A stretch of DNA of 64,000 bases from Microbispora siamensis (GTDB taxonomy: Bacteria > Actinomycetota > Actinomycetes > Streptosporangiales > Streptosporangiaceae), in contig NZ_BOOF01000012.1 of the NCBI RefSeq assembly GCF_016863095.1, positions 62,001-126,000 on the forward strand. The letters run 5' to 3'. A program made the position numbers and the translations under genes. Below, piece by piece: positions 61,607 to 64,000 of this stretch. Each line of letters starts with the position of its first letter. Within the stretch, counting starts at the first letter, position 1. Below the pieces are notes generated by a model that saw only the letters and a list, made by a program, of their open reading frames with translations, ran no database searches and was not told the origin of the DNA.

Positions 61607-62049
61607 CCGACCTCGACGACCCGACGGTGCTGCACTTGGACGAATACCTGGCGCACCCGCCCGCCCGGGTGTGGCAGGCCCTGACCGACCCCGGCCTGCT
61701 CGCCCAATGGTTCATGCCGGGCGACTTCCGCCTGAGCGTGGGCCACCGCTACACGATGCGCGGGACGGCCATGCCCGGCACCGGGTTCTCCGGCACCGTC
61801 CAGGCCGAGGTGCTGGCCTTCGAGCCCGAGCGCATGCTCCGCCTGGCCTGGCGCGACGCCGACCCCGGCAGCCCCAGCGCCGCCGACTGGACGATCACCT
61901 GGACGCTCGAACCCGAAGGCCGGGGCACCCGGCTGTTCCTGACCCACGAGGGCTTCGACCCCGGCAACGAGATGCAGCGGCGGGCCCGCTCCATCATGGA
62001 CGGCGGATGGCGCCACCTGATGACGAACTCGCTCGCCGCCGTACTGTGA
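61603..62049 (+). CDS. SRPBCC (AHSA1/CalC-like) domain protein
   Basis: 148 aa. YLAHPPARVWQALTDPGLLA, QWFMPGDFRLSVGHRYTMRG and THEGFD with the C-terminal helix GWRHLMTNSLAAVL show the START/AHSA1 fold, which binds a hydrophobic ligand. ATG 61603 overlaps the ArsR stop (ATGA). Confidence 0.9.
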   Translation: MTDLDDPTVLHLDEYLAHPPARVWQALTDPGLLAQWFMPGDFRLSVGHRYTMRGTAMPGTGFSGTVQAEVLAFEPERMLRLAWRDADPGSPSAADWTITWTLEPEGRGTRLFLTHEGFDPGNEMQRRARSIMDGGWRHLMTNSLAAVL

Positions 62050-62075
62050 GGATCACCTGAGCCGACCACCGGGGG

Positions 62076-62233
62076 TCAGGCGTACACCTCCCCGAGACCC
62101 TTGTGGATCTCGTAGGTGCAGTCGTAGAACCGGCGGGTGATGTGCGCGCGGTGCCGTTCGGCCACGTCCATCGCCCGCTCGCCGTCCGCCGGGGCGCGCG
62201 AAGCGGGCTACCTGGCCGACCTGAGTAGCCCAT
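62076..62233 (-). pseudogene. TipA-type MerR regulator gene reduced by internal deletion
   Basis: From ATG 62233 (GGGAGGAG upstream) the frame begins MGYS, then one frame over VGQVARFA, the TipA N-terminus. Soon after, a third frame gives MDVAERHRAHITRRFYDCTY and EIHKGLGEVYA, close to the TipAS C-terminus, ending at 62076. About 200 codons are lost. Confidence 0.75.
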
Positions 62234-62258
62234 GGGCTCTCCTCCCTTCCGGGCTCCA

Positions 62259-62289
62259 AGCCTGCGGTCTCACGCGGCGTGAGGGTCAA
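62259..62289 (-). promoter_or_regulatory. MerR-type promoter of the collapsed TipA gene
   Basis: Leftward: TTGACC (62289-62284), 19-bp spacer with dyad CTCACGC-C-GCGTGAG, CAGGCT (62264-62259). Promoter and ribosome-binding site remain intact though the gene is destroyed. Confidence 0.75.
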
Positions 62290-62306
62290 CACGGGTGCGC
62301 CGCGAT

Positions 62307-62315
62307 GAAAGTTTC
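62307..62315. promoter_or_regulatory. LacI-type site upstream of the pectinesterase
   Basis: GAAAGTTTC, identical to the core of the palindrome before the polyesterase; 62 bp upstream of the -35 box. Confidence 0.5.
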
Positions 62316-62368
62316 CCGCCGGTTCACACGATTGACCAGCAGGAACGAGAGGGAGTTAGTTTGGGCGA

Positions 62369-62398
62369 TTGACATATTCCGGAATGTGATTCTACGGT
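62369..62398 (+). promoter_or_regulatory. Sigma-70-type promoter of the pectinesterase
   Basis: TTGACA (62369-62374), 18-bp spacer, TACGGT (62393-62398), in an AT-rich stretch ahead of ATG 62481. Confidence 0.6.
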
Positions 62399-62480
62399 GC
62401 GGGGGCTCTCGCGCCGGCGCAGGCAATCCCGGGGCGAGCAGCGGTCCTCCCGTTCACCCAGCGCGTCCGAAGGAGCGCAG

Positions 62481-63947
62481 ATGCCCCCCACACCCCCCGA
62501 AACAGCCCCAAGCCCGCCCCGGATCCGCCGCCGCACGGCGCGCGGAATCGCCGCCGTGGCGGCCGTGCCCCTGGCCGCCGTCGCGCTGCACACGGTGCCC
62601 GCCCGGGCGGCGGTGCCCGCGGCGGGCGGTACCTATCAGATCAGCGTCACCAAGAGCGGCATGTGCCTGGACGTCGTGTCCGGCTCGAAGGACAACGGCG
62701 CGCTGCTGCAGCAGTGGGGCTGCACCCCCGGCGCCGCCTGGCAGCAGTTCACCCTCAATTCCGCAGGGTCCGGTCTTTTCACAATTGTGAACGCTAACAG
62801 CGGCAAGTGCCTGGATGTCCCGGGCGCGTCGACCGCCTCCGGGACGCAGATCCAGCAGTGGGGCTGCGGCGACGGCCAGACCAACCAGCGGTGGCGCCTG
62901 GTGGCCTCCGGGTCGGGGACCTACCAGATCGTCAGCGTCTCCAGCGGGCTGTGCCTGAGCGACAAGGGCGCCTCCACCTCCTCCGGCGCCGCCGTCATCC
63001 AGGAGACCTGCACCGCCAACACCAACAAACAATGGCTGTTCACCCCCGTCGCCGCTCAAGGCACGGCGACGGTGGCCGCAGACGGCACCGGCAAGTACCG
63101 CACGGTCCAGGCCGCGATCGACGCGGTGCCCGCGAACAACGGCAGCCGCGTGGTCATCACGATCAAGCCCGGCACCTACCGGGAGATCGTCACGATCCCG
63201 GCCAACAAGCCCTACATCACCCTGCAGGGCCTCGGGTCGTCGGCCAAGGACGTCGTGATCGTCAACAACCACTCCGCCGGCACCTACGGCACCTTCAACA
63301 GCGCCACCGCCTTCGTCAACGGGCACGACGCCGCCCTCACCAACCTGACGGTCTCCAACGACTTCGACGAGAACACGAGCAGCACCGGCCAGCAGGCCGT
63401 CGCCCTGAACCTCAACGCCGACCGGGCGGTCCTGTCGAACGTGCGGCTGCTCGGCGACCAGGACACCTTCCTGGTCAACGCGTCGGCCCGCGCCTACATG
63501 ACCGGCTCCTACGTCGAGGGCACCGTCGACTTCATCTTCGGCGACGGCACGATCGTGATCAACAACTGCGACATCTACGAAAAGCGCAGCACCGGCGGGC
63601 CGATCACCGCCGCCAGGACCGACGCCGGCAAGACCTACGGCTTCCTGATCTACAAGTCCCGGATCTCCGGCGCCACGGCGAACACCACCCAGCTCGGCCG
63701 CCCGTGGGGGCCGAACGCCCAGGTCCTCTACCGGGAGTCGACGCTCAGCTCCACGATCAAGACCTCACAGCCCTGGACCGACATGTCCGGCAACTCCTGG
63801 AAGAACGCCCGCTTCTTCGAGTACAAGAACACCGGCGCCGGCGCCACGGCGAACTCCAACCGGCCGCAGATGAGCGACTCCCAGGCGGCGAACTACACCC
63901 CGCAGAAGTACCTGGCCGGATCCGACGGCTGGAACCCGATCGGCTGA
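62481..63947 (+). CDS. Secreted pectinesterase with N-terminal ricin-type lectin domain
   Basis: 488 aa. Signal peptide (1-43), ricin B lectin/CBM13 (about 48-190; repeats with QQWGC and CLDV), then a CE8 pectin methylesterase beta-helix (about 195-488). Catalytic residues lie in GDQDTFL (Asp328), VDFIFG (Asp350), GQQAVAL (Gln) and the later Arg/Trp stretch LGRPWG. It demethylates pectin outside the cell. AAGGAG precedes ATG 62481. Confidence 0.93.
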   Translation: MPPTPPETAPSPPRIRRRTARGIAAVAAVPLAAVALHTVPARAAVPAAGGTYQISVTKSGMCLDVVSGSKDNGALLQQWGCTPGAAWQQFTLNSAGSGLFTIVNANSGKCLDVPGASTASGTQIQQWGCGDGQTNQRWRLVASGSGTYQIVSVSSGLCLSDKGASTSSGAAVIQETCTANTNKQWLFTPVAAQGTATVAADGTGKYRTVQAAIDAVPANNGSRVVITIKPGTYREIVTIPANKPYITLQGLGSSAKDVVIVNNHSAGTYGTFNSATAFVNGHDAALTNLTVSNDFDENTSSTGQQAVALNLNADRAVLSNVRLLGDQDTFLVNASARAYMTGSYVEGTVDFIFGDGTIVINNCDIYEKRSTGGPITAARTDAGKTYGFLIYKSRISGATANTTQLGRPWGPNAQVLYRESTLSSTIKTSQPWTDMSGNSWKNARFFEYKNTGAGATANSNRPQMSDSQAANYTPQKYLAGSDGWNPIG

Positions 63948-63970
63948 CCCCCTGGCTCCGAGGAACAGAC

Positions 63971-64000
63971 ATGCGTGTCACCACACTCCGGGCCGCCGCC
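63971..64000 (+). CDS. Start of a further gene, cut by window edge
   Basis: GAGGAAC precedes ATG 63971, which opens a frame MRVTTLRAAA to the window end: basic then hydrophobic, like the beginning of a signal peptide. With 23 bp from the pectinesterase stop it may be the next secreted enzyme of the same operon. Confidence 0.45.
   Translation, partial: MRVTTLRAAA

Larger units (their letters stand above)
62050..62480. other. Gap with collapsed TipA-type gene and pectinesterase promoter
   Basis: 431 bp with no intact gene. It carries the TipA-type remnant, its MerR-type promoter, a LacI-type site and the pectinesterase promoter. Confidence 0.6.

Overview
The window is very GC-rich (well over 70% in coding DNA) with GTG starts, many ATGA/GTGA stop-start overlaps, leaderless promoters, abundant one-component regulators and secreted CBM2 enzymes. 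This points to a chromosomal segment of a filamentous actinomycete, most likely Streptosporangiaceae-like (Nonomuraea/Streptosporangium type). The taxon is an inference from gene content. I see no rRNA, tRNA, CRISPR array, prophage or intact transposon.

Left part (1-13 kb): a truncated DMT-type membrane protein, an SPW-repeat membrane protein, a sarcosine-oxidase-like flavoenzyme, a LysR regulator, and then a nitrogen-scavenging locus. That locus has an APC permease, a TetR repressor, two DUF1989 proteins, a biotin-dependent urea/guanidine carboxylase and allophanate hydrolase, i.e. the guanidine-to-ammonia pathway. The same dyad (CTGTC-N4-GACAG) lies just upstream of both the permease and the operon, so the convergent TetR gene probably controls both. 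No guanidine riboswitch is visible.

12-17.4 kb: a leftward five-gene operon (solute-binding lipoprotein, permease, ATPase, D-aminoacylase, cytoplasmic class-A-beta-lactamase-fold hydrolase), apparently for uptake and deacylation of N-acyl-D-amino acids or related peptides. 17.5-28 kb: a pentapeptide-repeat membrane protein, an SDR and a DUF3072 protein that both have SigB-type promoters, a 39-residue membrane protein, a GPP34-APC-GNAT operon, an MFS pump with a small GntR protein, and divergent DeoR and WYL regulators.

28-42.8 kb is a mosaic accessory zone. It holds a cupin/cyclophilin-like pair, an ECF41 sigma factor and SDR facing each other across two near-identical ECF41-type promoters, helR (rifamycin resistance) with a rifamycin-associated-element-like palindrome and long leader, and a PETase/cutinase-family polyesterase fused to CBM2. 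Remnants of Tn3 transposases, tyrosine recombinases, an SDR, a Tat substrate and an XRE regulator lie among them. A MarR-tetracycline-destructase-like pair and LysE/hydrolase genes follow.

42.8-64 kb: MerR-aldo/keto reductase operon, secreted GH-FnIII-CBM2 enzyme, DUF2268 protease-MerR/TipAS operon, MarR divergent from an RND pump, an ArsR-type-regulator/MFS operon preceded by a 52-nt perfect inverted repeat, a second destructase-like monooxygenase divergent from a TetR gene with three operators, purB-GNAT, HAD phosphatase, ArsR-SRPBCC operon, a collapsed TipA-type gene that keeps its promoter, and a secreted ricin-lectin pectinesterase. A GAAAGTTTC-type site lies upstream of all three secreted polymer-degrading enzymes, suggesting one LacI-type regulon.
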